Shown here one piece after another: positions 55,697 through 64,000 of a stretch of 64,000 bases of DNA (positions are counted from its first letter, which is position 1; each line of letters begins with the position of its first letter). The notes below the pieces were generated by a model. It was not told the DNA's origin. It did no database searches and worked only from the letters and a program-made list of their open reading frames with translations. The DNA is from Bacteroides coprosuis DSM 18011 (lineage in GTDB: Bacteria > Bacteroidota > Bacteroidia > Bacteroidales > Bacteroidaceae). The stretch covers positions 2,927,799 to 2,991,798 of the forward strand of contig CM001167.1 of the NCBI GenBank assembly GCA_000212915.1. The letters are read 5' to 3'. Made by a program: the position numbers and the translations under genes.

Positions 55697-58432
55697 TTAA
55701 TACCATTGTATATTGCTCTGAGTCTGACTTCGTTTATCCCACTTCAAGTCTTGAAGCATACTTGCATTGGCCCGAATCGTGAAGTTGTAATACTTCCATA
55801 CACCAAATGGAGAAAAGCTTGCTGACATATTGAAACAGTGTAAGTCTCTTGAAATAGTACAAGAAGTTTGAGTTATCTTCTTCACATCAAAATCATATCC
55901 TGTATTGAAGTTAAAAGACCATTTATTAGATAATCTTAAGTTACCTGAAGCATTAATGTTATGCGTAAACTTATAAGGGTAACGCATCGTTTTATCATTA
56001 ATCTTACGACTTCTATCTTCACGGATATTGAAAGAATAGTTTACATTAATAGACCAAGGCATACTGAATGCCTGATAACCATCTGAATCTACTTTTGGTT
56101 TCTGTTTCTTCTTCTCAGTAATAGAGCTTTTTCTTTTATGTTCTATATTTTCAGTTGCTGCGTCTGGATCATTTTCAGTATCTTCCCCTAAGTTCTCATC
56201 ATCTTTACCAAACCATTTTTTCCAGCTATTATTATCGAATGTATAACTAAATGAAGAACCCCATCCTTGGAATCGGCCAAAGCGTCCATAGGACCATTCA
56301 GTTTTATTACCTACAACAACATTACCTCGCTCATCATACTCATAAGCATAAGTAGCGAAAGAAGTATTCATATTTAAAGTGTAATTCTTGGAAAGCTTCA
56401 ATCGCATACGGAATGATAAATCACTCCAAGGCTTTTCTTCTGCAGCAGTATTATATGACATACTAGCTCCTAACTCATCAATCAAACTAACCTTTCTAAT
56501 TGAGTCATTCTTATCCCGAAACTTCATTTCAAGATTATTTGATAAGTCAAAGCTAATATTCCCTTGTCTCCCACGACCAGGAACACCAAACATCTGACCT
56601 TCATAAGGAGAGTAGTATTGTTCTTTTCCCTCGTTATCAATATAGGTTTCGTAGTATCCATAACGAGAAGAACCAAAATCAGGAGCTGCACTAAAACTCA
56701 CTTGAGGGGTAATCACGTGACGAATATCTATTTCTTTTTTCTTCATGAATAAGGGCTTATATCTACCATACAACTTTGTACTAATACCTAAACTTGCATT
56801 ATAGTTGTACACACGATTAAACCCATGTATAGTATCAGTAGGCATCCATCTTCTATTTTCGTCATCGTATTCTCTATTCACTTTACGAGTGTACCAACGT
56901 TCTGTGTAGTTGAAAGAGGGTGTAATATTTAAATATTTAAATAGTGTAAATGTAGCACTGATAGGGATATTATGATTCATTGCATTCTCCCAGTCCTTAA
57001 ACTTAGAAGAAAATATTTGATCATCTTTTGTCTTTAAACTATTACTTAATCTACCTGTATAGCTCAATGATATTTTCTCATACCATTTTTCTTCACCAAC
57101 AGCTTTTTTTCGCTTAAATGGGAATATTCTACTTAAGCTAATATTTAAGTCGGGCAGAGTAATGGCTACGGATGAATCTCGTGTTGTCTGAGCTATATTG
57201 AATGTACTAGAAAGAGTTAACTTCTGGTCGGGAAATGAACGAGTATAACTCACACTAGAAGTTTTGGTGTTTTGAGTTAATAACTGAGAGTTGTATAAGT
57301 TATTAATATTAGACTTTTCGTAACTACTGGTTGCAAAGTTTACACTTGCTGAAAAAGAGCTATTCGGATTTGCTTTAGGATCTTGTCGATGGGACCATAC
57401 CACCTTAAAATCTTTTGCCTCCATATAATCATCTAACCCTTTATCACCAGTTTTAGTTATCTGATAATCTGCCATTAATGAGCCTGAATATTTATATCTC
57501 TTATTATAATTTGTTTCAACACCCAGTGCCCATGACCCTTTTGTAAATATATCAGCAGTAAGCTTCAAATCCATTATATCACTTATTGCGAAGTAATAAC
57601 CGCCACCAGTCAAACCAAATCCTCGGCTGTAATCATCCATATAGGTCGGTAAAATAAAACCTGAAGAATAGCTACTTGAAAAGGGGAAAAAGAAGAAAGG
57701 AACAGCAATGGGTAACGGAACATCTTCTACTACTAAATAAGCAGGACCTGTTACTACATTTTTCTTAGGACGTACTTTTGCACGAGTAAGCTGCATGTAA
57801 AAGTGAGGATGATCATGGTGATCACAAGTGGTGTATCTACCATTTTGCATAAAGAACTCATCTCCTTGACCTTTTTTTGCCTGATTACTTGTAATATATC
57901 CTTCTCCTTGCTGAGTTACAATATTACTAATAAACCCTTTTTGTGATTTGAAGTTATAACGAATACCCTTGGTATCATAACTGGTTTCTCCATCCTTAAA
58001 TACAGTATTTGCTTGAACACCTAAGGTGTCTACAAGCCCACGTGCATAAACATTACTACTATCCATATTCATAGTAATAATATCTGCATCTAGTTCTATT
58101 TTTTCATAGTTTACTTTAGCACTACCAAATAAATGGGCAATTCCACCCATCTCGTAAACTATGGAGTCTGAAGCCTCAAACACAACTGGAGCATTAATCG
58201 GTTCTTTCTTTTTAGGCTTGATACTATCAATAGATAAAGAGTCTTTAGCTATTGAGTCGGTAGTAGTAGATAGAGAGTCTGCACCCAAAGAATCTTTTAA
58301 AATTAACTCCTTAGATGTAGATTGAGATATATCTGAGTTTCCCTTTCGTCCTTGAGCCATTAAAAATATGGGCAAGAACAAAAAGAGAGTTACAAATGCG
58401 AATATTAAAAACTTAGCTTTTAGTGGCTTCAT
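55697..58432 (-). CDS. lptD: LptD-like LPS-assembly outer-membrane protein
   Basis: A 911-residue protein that should help place lipopolysaccharide at the outer surface. The signal peptide covers about 1-26, followed by a Ser/Thr/Asp/Lys-rich linker (about 30-75). The periplasmic OstA/LptA-like jellyroll (about 80-215) shows GSAKVNYEKIELDADIITM and the matching YTTCDHHDHPHFYMQLTRAK stretch. The C-terminal part (about 230-911) alternates aromatic and polar residues in strand-turn patterns, which fits the beta barrel. The Cys pattern differs from E. coli LptD, as usual in Bacteroidota. The family assignment rests on domain layout. There is a short gap to a small HD gene upstream in transcription order. 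Confidence 0.85.
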   Translation of the reverse strand: MKPLKAKFLIFAFVTLFLFLPIFLMAQGRKGNSDISQSTSKELILKDSLGADSLSTTTDSIAKDSLSIDSIKPKKKEPINAPVVFEASDSIVYEMGGIAHLFGSAKVNYEKIELDADIITMNMDSSNVYARGLVDTLGVQANTVFKDGETSYDTKGIRYNFKSQKGFISNIVTQQGEGYITSNQAKKGQGDEFFMQNGRYTTCDHHDHPHFYMQLTRAKVRPKKNVVTGPAYLVVEDVPLPIAVPFFFFPFSSSYSSGFILPTYMDDYSRGFGLTGGGYYFAISDIMDLKLTADIFTKGSWALGVETNYNKRYKYSGSLMADYQITKTGDKGLDDYMEAKDFKVVWSHRQDPKANPNSSFSASVNFATSSYEKSNINNLYNSQLLTQNTKTSSVSYTRSFPDQKLTLSSTFNIAQTTRDSSVAITLPDLNISLSRIFPFKRKKAVGEEKWYEKISLSYTGRLSNSLKTKDDQIFSSKFKDWENAMNHNIPISATFTLFKYLNITPSFNYTERWYTRKVNREYDDENRRWMPTDTIHGFNRVYNYNASLGISTKLYGRYKPLFMKKKEIDIRHVITPQVSFSAAPDFGSSRYGYYETYIDNEGKEQYYSPYEGQMFGVPGRGRQGNISFDLSNNLEMKFRDKNDSIRKVSLIDELGASMSYNTAAEEKPWSDLSFRMRLKLSKNYTLNMNTSFATYAYEYDERGNVVVGNKTEWSYGRFGRFQGWGSSFSYTFDNNSWKKWFGKDDENLGEDTENDPDAATENIEHKRKSSITEKKKQKPKVDSDGYQAFSMPWSINVNYSFNIREDRSRKINDKTMRYPYKFTHNINASGNLRLSNKWSFNFNTGYDFDVKKITQTSCTISRDLHCFNMSASFSPFGVWKYYNFTIRANASMLQDLKWDKRSQTQSNIQWY

Positions 58433-58522
58433 TGGCCTACAAAATTACACTTTAAATGGCAAAAGTACATATTCCTGAGTAATTAACTTTGTTAAACTCC
58501 TTTTTTAATCTTTTTTTGTAAG

Positions 58523-59071
58523 CTAAAGGAACAAATCACACCAGTGATTAAACTTTGCGACCCCTTTTTCTCCAAATTTGACTAGGCTATTCCGTGCTTC
58601 TTCAATGGTTTTCACCTTATCTAAATGTGTCTTTGAGAAAAACTTATCGGCAAAACAGATGACTTGCTCTTCTATACTTATAGGTTGCATATCACGGTGT
58701 GGTATTGGTAAATTTTCCTTCATTATATTATCAAGACTCAAACCTGTTCCTGTATGTCTTTCACATACTAAAGCGTGTCTTTCGAAGCCTTCCTCACGAA
58801 GCATATCAGCACCCAAGTACCCATGAGCAATATAAGGAAGTTCTCCATGGCAATATATATCTGGAGCATTCGTTTTAAATATACCTACATCATGCAGCAT
58901 TCCTGCTTCATAGATAAAACGTTCATCAATATTTAATTCTGGGTGTTTTTTGGCTATTTCTAAAGCTTTATCGGTTACAGATTTACTATGGACTAGTAAT
59001 ACTCCCCTTAGCTTCTCCGAACCAGTATAGTATTTATCAATAATTGTATAGGGATCTAACATAAAAATCAT
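58523..59071 (-). CDS. HD-domain phosphohydrolase
   Basis: 182 residues of the HD/PDEase superfamily. The metal motif is H...HD...D: GVLLVHSKSVTDKAL (about 24-38), then AGMLHDVGIFKT (about 52-63), which contains the HD pair, and later HARG-type residues around 88-95 (GFERHALVCERHTGTGL). The start is either 59071 or the Met three residues in (59062), which gives the more usual 'MLDPYTIIDKYY' opening. Substrates of this group range from nucleotides to cyclic dinucleotides and cannot be told here. It lies between the LptD-like gene and a transporter gene on the same strand. Confidence 0.85.
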   Translation of the reverse strand: MIFMLDPYTIIDKYYTGSEKLRGVLLVHSKSVTDKALEIAKKHPELNIDERFIYEAGMLHDVGIFKTNAPDIYCHGELPYIAHGYLGADMLREEGFERHALVCERHTGTGLSLDNIMKENLPIPHRDMQPISIEEQVICFADKFFSKTHLDKVKTIEEARNSLVKFGEKGVAKFNHWCDLFL

Positions 59072-59131
59072 ACGATATCAATTATCTTTAAAGTTATCTT
59101 TTTTTTCACAACTCTCCATTTTATCTTCGTA

Positions 59132-60034
59132 TTATTTTCTCTTCAACTCTTTCTTCCTTCGATGAACTTCTAGTTGATACGAGTTAAATCCATTTTGCAG
59201 AAAGATATAGGCTCCCGGTCCAATAGTAACTAGTGGGTTCAAATAAGTATATGCCATCCAAATTGCTAATATGGTATTCTTCTGACCTAATGATTGTCCA
59301 CAAGCGATCCGTTCATCGGAAGTTTTACCTAGTTTTTTCCCTATATAGAATTGAGCAAAACAAACAAATAGTGCCATCAAAGCAATACCTACTAATAATT
59401 GCCAACTTATAGAGTAGTTTTTCAATGCCTCTATCGTTTTAGCTATGGCTATGGAGAGAGAAACTGCCCACATATAGAATGCAAATTCAGTCTTGTTTAC
59501 CAAGAAATAATGTAGCTTATGAAACTTCTTTTGAATGACCCAAGCCGCAAGAAAAGGACCAAATAGAAGAGGAAATATCTTATAAAAAATCAAGAGTGCA
59601 CCATCAACAAAAGAAAGAGCTGTAGAGCCTTGAACCAAAGAGAATAGCAGAGGTATAGCAAATGCAGCCGCAGTGTTACTAAGCAATGTATAAGCAGTTA
59701 CACTATTCATATTGCCATCCAGTTTATTCGTTATAACAGCAGCAGCAGTAGCTGTGGGACACACAAAGCAGACCATACCGACTTCTGCAATAATCACATT
59801 AAAAGGAGCAAGAAGATAATAAATACCTAGGGCTCCAAATAATTGAACAAAAAGCATAAAGATGTGATGCCACTTTATTTTTATTTCTTTTACTGGAACT
59901 TTTGAAAAAGTGAGCAGCAACATAAAAAAGACAAGAAATGGTACTGTAAACTCTAGTGCTAAAAATATAGGGTAACCGATTATGCCCAAAAACATAGCAA
60001 TAGGCAAAGTCCAGTTCTTTAAATATGTCAACAT
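59132..60034 (-). CDS. Bile-acid:sodium-symporter-family transporter
   Basis: About 300 residues with ten predicted membrane helices, of the SBF (BASS) type. Recognisable pieces are VCFVCPTATAAAVITNKL (about 84-101 from this start), part of the crossed-helix ion site, and IACGQSLGQKNTILAIWMAY (about 243-262), near the second crossover. The longest frame starts at 60058. I prefer 60034, where a Lys/Trp-rich MLTYLKNWTLPIAMFLG begins. Despite the family name, bacterial members carry many organic anions, and the substrate is unknown. It is divergent from the TonB-dependent receptor gene. Confidence 0.85.
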   Translation of the reverse strand: MLTYLKNWTLPIAMFLGIIGYPIFLALEFTVPFLVFFMLLLTFSKVPVKEIKIKWHHIFMLFVQLFGALGIYYLLAPFNVIIAEVGMVCFVCPTATAAAVITNKLDGNMNSVTAYTLLSNTAAAFAIPLLFSLVQGSTALSFVDGALLIFYKIFPLLFGPFLAAWVIQKKFHKLHYFLVNKTEFAFYMWAVSLSIAIAKTIEALKNYSISWQLLVGIALMALFVCFAQFYIGKKLGKTSDERIACGQSLGQKNTILAIWMAYTYLNPLVTIGPGAYIFLQNGFNSYQLEVHRRKKELKRK

Positions 60035-60085
60035 ATAGATTCTCATTTGGACGAACAATATTAGATAATAATAAAGTATAAACCT

Positions 60086-60093
60086 TATATTTG
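60086..60093 (+). promoter_or_regulatory. -7 promoter element for the TonB-dependent receptor
   Basis: TATATTTG, 29 bases upstream of the ATG at 60123. Confidence 0.55.
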
Positions 60094-60122
60094 CTATGCT
60101 TTTTATTTAAAATTAATTCAAA

Positions 60123-62174
60123 ATGAAAGAAAACAAGTTAGCAAAATGCTATACTTCCCGCTGGAAAAGATTCAGCAATAAAGGGTTCTCTGTTTTCTCT
60201 AGTTTAAAGAAAGAAGTAAATATTGGTGTACTAGCTTTTGCTACATTAACATTTGCTAATGCTGAGCTAATGCAGGCTCAGACACAATCTTCTGAAAAAC
60301 TAAGGAAGTACGAACTCGAAGAAGTGGAAGTCACTGGCAGTCGTGTACCACTCACACAAGCTGAGTCTGCACGCATGGTAACTGTCCTCTCTAAACCAGA
60401 AATTGAGGCTGCGGCAGTACATAGTATTAATGATCTACTCAAATATGCAGTAGGTGTCGATGTTCGTCAAAGAGGCGAATTCGGTATCCAAACTGACATT
60501 TCTATCCGAGGAGGTATTTTCGACCAAATCACAATTCTCCTTAATGGTGTCAATATCAGCAATCCTCAAACAGGGCACCTTACTACAGATTTTCCAGTAT
60601 CCATGAATGACATAGAGCGAATAGAAGTCCTTGAAGGACCCGCTGCTCGTGTATTTGGAACTTCAGCATTCAATGGAGCCATTAATATAGTAACCAAGAA
60701 CGACACTAAAAGTCATATTGGAGGAGATATTCTTGCAGGAGCATACGGGCTATTTGGTGCCGGATTGCAAGGCAACTACTCTAATAAACAATTTAGTCAT
60801 CAAGTATCGGGTAATTTCCGTCGTACAGATGGAGCTACTACCAATAGCGATTTTCAAACGGGCAAAGCCTATTATCATGGGGTTTATACATCGGATGATA
60901 TTGATGTAAATTGGCAGTTTGGATTCAGTGATCAACAGTATGGTGCAAATACTTTCTACTCTGCCAAGTACAACAATCAATATGAAAAGACTCGCCGATA
61001 TATTACCTCTGTTCAAGCTCAGACAAAAGGATGGTTTGTCCTAACTCCTACCCTTTACTGGAATCGCTCTCATGACAACTTTCAACTCATAAAGGATAGC
61101 CCTAAAGGAGAAAATTTTCATATGACAGATGTCTATGGAGCAAACTTAAATGCTCACTTTACAACTGTACTAGGGAAAACAGCCTTTGGAGCAGAAGTTC
61201 GTAACGAAGGAATTTTAAGTACAAACTTAGGAAAGCTTCTCGAGGAAGACCAAAAGGTGAAAGTCCCAGGAGAAAAAGATAAATATTTTGATAAAAAAGA
61301 TAATAGAACGAATGTCAGCTATTACCTTGAGCACAATATTCTGCTTCAAAATTTTACCGCTTCTTTTGGTGTTATGGCTAATATGAATACGGCTTTAGAC
61401 CATAAGTATAGATTTTATCCGGGTATAGACTTATCATACAGACCTTCTATTCATTGGAAAGCATTTGTATCTTGGAACAAGGCTCTACGCATGCCTACGT
61501 TTACTGATTTGTATTATAAAAGTCCGACACAAGAAGGAAACATAGGACTTAAGCCTGAAGAGACTCAAGCTTATACTTTAGGTATGCAATACCAAAACAA
61601 TGTAATAAAGACAGAACTGAGTGGCTTCTACCATAAAGGCAAACAAATGATAGACTGGGTAATGTATGATGCAGAAGATGTTTATCACTCAGCCAATTTC
61701 AAATTGGACAATCGAGGATTTGAAACAAATACAGTCATCAATACTGAGGCATGGCTAGGTAAATCATCTTGGATTAAACAAATACAAGTAGGCTATAGTT
61801 ATATTTCACAAAAGCGTAAAGACAACACGCCTATTTACAAATCAAACTATGCACTCAATTATCTAAAACATAAGTTTGTAGCAAATCTCAGACATAAGTT
61901 ATTTACAGAAAAACTAACTCTAAACTGGGCTTTCAGATGGCAAGACAGAATGGGTGACTACATCGATTTTGGCAATACAAATCATCCCGAAGGAATATTA
62001 ACATCTTATCCTTCATTTGCTCTTTTCGATTTAAAAGTTCAATGGACTGAAAGCAAATACACTATTTTCGCAGAGGCTAACAACCTATTGGATAGAACCT
62101 ATTTTGATTTAGGAAATATTCCCCAACCAGGTTTTTGGTTTAAAACAGGAATAAAATGTAAGTTCTATTTATAA
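60123..62174 (+). CDS. TonB-dependent outer-membrane receptor
   Basis: A 683-residue ligand-gated barrel that imports a substrate using TonB energy, plausibly from the exbB-tonB cluster here. It opens with a very long and basic pre-signal region (about 1-34, with CYTSRWKRFSNKGFSVFSS) before the hydrophobic stretch (about 36-50) and cleavage near MQAQ, an extended signal-peptide build seen on some Bacteroidota receptors. The plug domain lies at about 70-190 (VTGSRVPLTQAE as TonB-box region; IEVLEGPAARVFGTSAFNGA). The C-terminal 22 strands end in FWFKTGIKCKFYL, with a final aromatic. There is no adjacent SusD homologue, so it is not a SusC-type glycan system. The ligand is unknown: vitamin, metal chelate or similar. 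Confidence 0.92.
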   Translation: MKENKLAKCYTSRWKRFSNKGFSVFSSLKKEVNIGVLAFATLTFANAELMQAQTQSSEKLRKYELEEVEVTGSRVPLTQAESARMVTVLSKPEIEAAAVHSINDLLKYAVGVDVRQRGEFGIQTDISIRGGIFDQITILLNGVNISNPQTGHLTTDFPVSMNDIERIEVLEGPAARVFGTSAFNGAINIVTKNDTKSHIGGDILAGAYGLFGAGLQGNYSNKQFSHQVSGNFRRTDGATTNSDFQTGKAYYHGVYTSDDIDVNWQFGFSDQQYGANTFYSAKYNNQYEKTRRYITSVQAQTKGWFVLTPTLYWNRSHDNFQLIKDSPKGENFHMTDVYGANLNAHFTTVLGKTAFGAEVRNEGILSTNLGKLLEEDQKVKVPGEKDKYFDKKDNRTNVSYYLEHNILLQNFTASFGVMANMNTALDHKYRFYPGIDLSYRPSIHWKAFVSWNKALRMPTFTDLYYKSPTQEGNIGLKPEETQAYTLGMQYQNNVIKTELSGFYHKGKQMIDWVMYDAEDVYHSANFKLDNRGFETNTVINTEAWLGKSSWIKQIQVGYSYISQKRKDNTPIYKSNYALNYLKHKFVANLRHKLFTEKLTLNWAFRWQDRMGDYIDFGNTNHPEGILTSYPSFALFDLKVQWTESKYTIFAEANNLLDRTYFDLGNIPQPGFWFKTGIKCKFYL

Positions 62175-62195
62175 TTGAGGTATAAAATTTAAATT

Positions 62196-62240
62196 AAAAG
62201 GGAGTTATCTATTGCCATATAGACAACTCCCTTTTTATCA
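62196..62240 (+). terminator. Terminator of the TonB-dependent receptor gene
   Basis: AAAAGGGAGTT / AACTCCCTTTT stem with an 18-base loop (partly self-paired), 22 bases after the stop, then a T-rich end. Confidence 0.88.
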
Positions 62241-62342
62241 TTATACCTGCTGGAAAGCGAGCCATAGAATACTTTACAACTTCTTTAAAAGTGCTAATTT
62301 CACTGACGGACAACAAGTATACTAAAAAGTAATAATCTTCAG

Positions 62343-62421
62343 TACATCAGGGACATCATCTCATCATGTCGGTGTCAAGAGAATGACATGTCGGTGTTAA
62401 GACATCGCGATATCAGGGTCA
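62343..62421. repeat. Intergenic 13-bp repeat cluster, locus E (four phased copies)
   Basis: All four copies point the same way at exact 22-bp steps: 62343 (TACATCAGGGACA, degenerate), 62365 (CATGTCGGTGTCA, exact), 62387 (CATGTCGGTGTTA, one mismatch) and 62409 (GATATCAGGGTCA, 10 of 13). The degenerate outer copies share ATCAGGG, also seen in the outer copy of locus C. This is the longest array in the window. Confidence 0.85.
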
Positions 62422-62512
62422 GAATATATTTGATTATTAAAATTCAAAAGAGATTAATGGCAATAGACTCTATATAATTCTGATTAAAAAAACAAAAGAA
62501 TAGAGAAACTAG

Positions 62513-62620
62513 ATGTATCTATCAGGAAAGACAAAATGGAATAAAAAATACACTTTAGATATCAACAAGAATACGACTTTTGTACAAATAGAAAACCTAA
62601 AAGATTTAGATCTTAAATAA
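62513..62620 (+). CDS. Possible 35-residue small protein
   Basis: ATG at 62513 to TAA at 62618-62620 encodes a Lys-, Asn- and Thr-rich 35-residue peptide (opens MYLSGKTKWNKKYTLD). There is no promoter match or terminator of its own, and the composition may simply reflect AT-rich spacer. Listed only as a possibility. Confidence 0.2.
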   Translation: MYLSGKTKWNKKYTLDINKNTTFVQIENLKDLDLK

Positions 62621-62742
62621 GAGCAAGTACGAGATCAAATATTAAACACGTTATATCCTAAAAATAAAAGACTTAACATCTTAATATATCTTATTAAGAA
62701 TGCAAAACTTTTTGTTTTTAGTGTAGTTTCCTCTTTTTGTGC

Positions 62743-62750
62743 TAAATTTG
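62743..62750 (+). promoter_or_regulatory. -7 promoter element for the MCE gene
   Basis: TAAATTTG, about 76 bases upstream of the ATG at 62827. Confidence 0.5.
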
Positions 62751-62826
62751 TAACCTCAATAAGCTTGCTATCTAGATAAAAACATGCTTATTAGAAGAAT
62801 TACAGTTATACACTAAAATAATATTA

Positions 62827-63720
62827 ATGAAGTTCTTTACGAAAGAGGTCAAAATAGGATTAGCTGGCATCATTGCTCTATTCTTTCTTATATATGGTAT
62901 TAATTACCTAAAAGGTGTAGAGATGTTTAAGCCATCTAGTTATATGTATGTATCATTCAAAAATGTAAACGGACTAGCAAAATCGAGTCCTGTATTTGCA
63001 GACGGCTATAAAGTAGGATTGGTTCGAGATATTATTTACGATTACAACAAATCCGAAAATGTATTGGTGGAAGTTGAATTAGATACAGACTTAAGAATAC
63101 CAAAAGGTAGTTCAGGAGAGCTTGTCCCCGAGTTAATGGGAGGTGTAAGAATGAATCTTCTATTAGCCAACAACCCAAGAGAACGTCATGAGGTAGGTGA
63201 TACTATCCCTGGACAACTCCAAGGAGGCATGATGGCAGAAGTAGCTAATATGGTTCCCGACATAGCAAAAATGCTTCCTAAACTAGATTCCATCTTAACA
63301 TCAGTAAATCATTTACTTGCTCACCCTGCATTGGAAGAGACAATGGAATCTGTCCAAAAAAGTAGTAAAAACCTAGAAGTAGCAACTTCTGAGTTTAGTA
63401 ACTTAATGAAAAAAGATATTCCTCAAATTACTCAAAACATGAATCTCATTGGTGAAAACTTTGCAAAAGTAAGTCAAAACCTATCAGAGATTGAGTTAAA
63501 TGAGACTTATACTAAGATAGATAGTGCTATTAGCAATATTAATCAACTAACGGAGAGGCTGAATCAGAAAGATAACAGTCTTGGATTATTTTTAAATGAT
63601 TCAACTCTATATCAAAGATTAACTGAAACGGGAGAAAACGCAGCTAAACTTCTTGATGATATCCAGAAGAATCCAAAGCGCTATGTTCACTTCTCTATAT
63701 TTGGAAAAAAGAAAAAATAG
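62827..63720 (+). CDS. MCE/MlaD-family lipid-transport protein
   Basis: 297 residues: a short cytoplasmic start, one membrane helix (about 10-27, GLAGIIALFFLIYGINYL), then an MCE/MlaD domain (about 38-115, with VSFKNVNGLAKSSPVFADGY) and a helical C-terminal tail (about 140-285) rich in Asn/Ser/Leu heptads, which in MCE proteins forms a tube or needle bridging the periplasm. Such proteins carry phospholipids between membranes. The permease and ATPase genes (MlaE/MlaF type) are not inside this window, so the system's other parts must lie elsewhere. The start gives an immediate, well-formed signal anchor. Confidence 0.9.
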   Translation: MKFFTKEVKIGLAGIIALFFLIYGINYLKGVEMFKPSSYMYVSFKNVNGLAKSSPVFADGYKVGLVRDIIYDYNKSENVLVEVELDTDLRIPKGSSGELVPELMGGVRMNLLLANNPRERHEVGDTIPGQLQGGMMAEVANMVPDIAKMLPKLDSILTSVNHLLAHPALEETMESVQKSSKNLEVATSEFSNLMKKDIPQITQNMNLIGENFAKVSQNLSEIELNETYTKIDSAISNINQLTERLNQKDNSLGLFLNDSTLYQRLTETGENAAKLLDDIQKNPKRYVHFSIFGKKKK

Positions 63721-64000
63721 CTTATTATTAATAGGTACTTTGAAAAACACATATTTCAAACTGGCTCGTTAAATCTGTTAAAAAACTCGTCAGTTTAGAT
63801 TATTTAACCACCTCCAAAACAAGGAACATAGATCAGTATAATATATTATATATCAACCAATTATGTTATAACAAAAAATCGGACTGTGTTTTTAAAGAAT
63901 AACTTATTTAAAAAAATGAGATTTAAAAATATGCTTGTATTTTTAATTAAATATGCAAACAAATTCTCATTTGTTTATATCGAATAAGATTATCAATTTT
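63721..64000. other. Downstream spacer, no recognisable gene
   Basis: 280 AT-rich bases up to the window edge. I see no terminator, RNA gene or long reading frame. A 23-codon frame from 63916 is too short to support. Confidence 0.5.

Larger units (their letters stand above)
62175..62826. other. 652-bp spacer between receptor and MCE genes
   Basis: It contains the receptor terminator, repeat locus E (62343-62421), a tiny possible reading frame at 62513-62620 and a TAAATTTG -7 element (62743-62750). The rest is AT-rich with nothing I can name. Confidence 0.6.

Noticed and set aside
62343..62421. Repeat arrays read as a small CRISPR array
   Set aside because: The units are 13 bp with 9-bp gaps, present in mixed orientation at several loci, and no cas gene is in the window. 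CRISPR repeats and spacers are both longer and do not invert within an array.

Overview
The window looks like a chromosomal segment from a low-GC member of the Bacteroidales, probably a Bacteroides-type gut or digester anaerobe. The evidence is: promoters of the Bacteroidota type (-7 TAnnTTTG, sometimes with TTTG about 19 bases upstream); almost no Shine-Dalgarno sequences; a type III glutamine synthetase; the MutA/MutB methylmalonyl-CoA mutase pair; a fused nuoCD inside a nuo operon lacking nuoE, nuoF and nuoG; a four-TM-type ExbB followed by two ExbD proteins and TonB; and a DUF5686-type outer-membrane protein. The species cannot be fixed from sequence alone. The low GC content would fit a species such as B. 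coprosuis, but that is a guess.

Layout. 1-2.6 kb: 3' end of secA, a TPR-like lipoprotein and a small acidic protein. 2.8-8.1 kb: valS, mazG, fumC. 8.1-12.4 kb (minus strand): rnz, an ECF sigma factor, a one-TM likely anti-sigma partner and a CpxP-like periplasmic protein in a row, preceded by rpsA. 12.6-14.8 kb: DUF5686 outer-membrane protein. 15.0-18.0 kb: glnN and a Crp/Fnr regulator. 18.3-24.7 kb: topB, a predicted small RNA, mutB and mutA. 24.9-28.3 kb: an AspT/YidE-type transporter and a type II NADH dehydrogenase. 28.4-38.4 kb: nuoABCDHIJKLMN. 38.5-44.6 kb: exbB-exbD-exbD-tonB, a small two-TM protein, a PstS-like lipoprotein and a TPR protein. 44.6-46.06 kb: 1.4 kb with no recognisable gene. 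46.06-48.2 kb: cytidylate-kinase-like protein and a MATE transporter. 48.4-53.4 kb: lysS, gpsA, pgi and a HAD phosphatase. 53.6 kb: tRNA-Arg(CCG). 53.9-55.6 kb: asnA and ung. 55.7-60.06 kb: LptD-like protein, HD hydrolase and an SBF-family transporter. 60.1-63.7 kb: TonB-dependent receptor and an MCE/MlaD-type protein.

How the genes fit together. The window is mostly core physiology: central metabolism (fumarase, methylmalonyl-CoA mutase, G6P isomerase, glycerol-3-phosphate dehydrogenase), nitrogen assimilation (GlnN, AsnA), anaerobic electron transport (Nuo core plus Ndh-2) and energised outer-membrane transport (ExbB/ExbD/TonB feeding receptors such as the one at 60.1 kb). There is no phage, IS element, integron or CRISPR array.

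The most unusual signals lie between the genes. (1) A 13-bp motif, TGACACCGACATG, recurs in five intergenic spacers (6.5, 18.1, 26.8, 45.8 and 62.4 kb) as small clusters with strict geometry. Same-orientation copies start 22 bp apart, and head-to-head copies start 20 bp apart. Degenerate flanking copies keep the same phase. (2) A compact promoter-to-terminator unit at about 20.37-20.47 kb predicts a small RNA of about 60-65 nt. (3) In the exbB/tonB cluster, exbB has an in-frame TGA at codon 9 of its natural 272-residue frame. A conserved-looking two-TM small gene there can be read in full only by a -1 shift on an A7 run.
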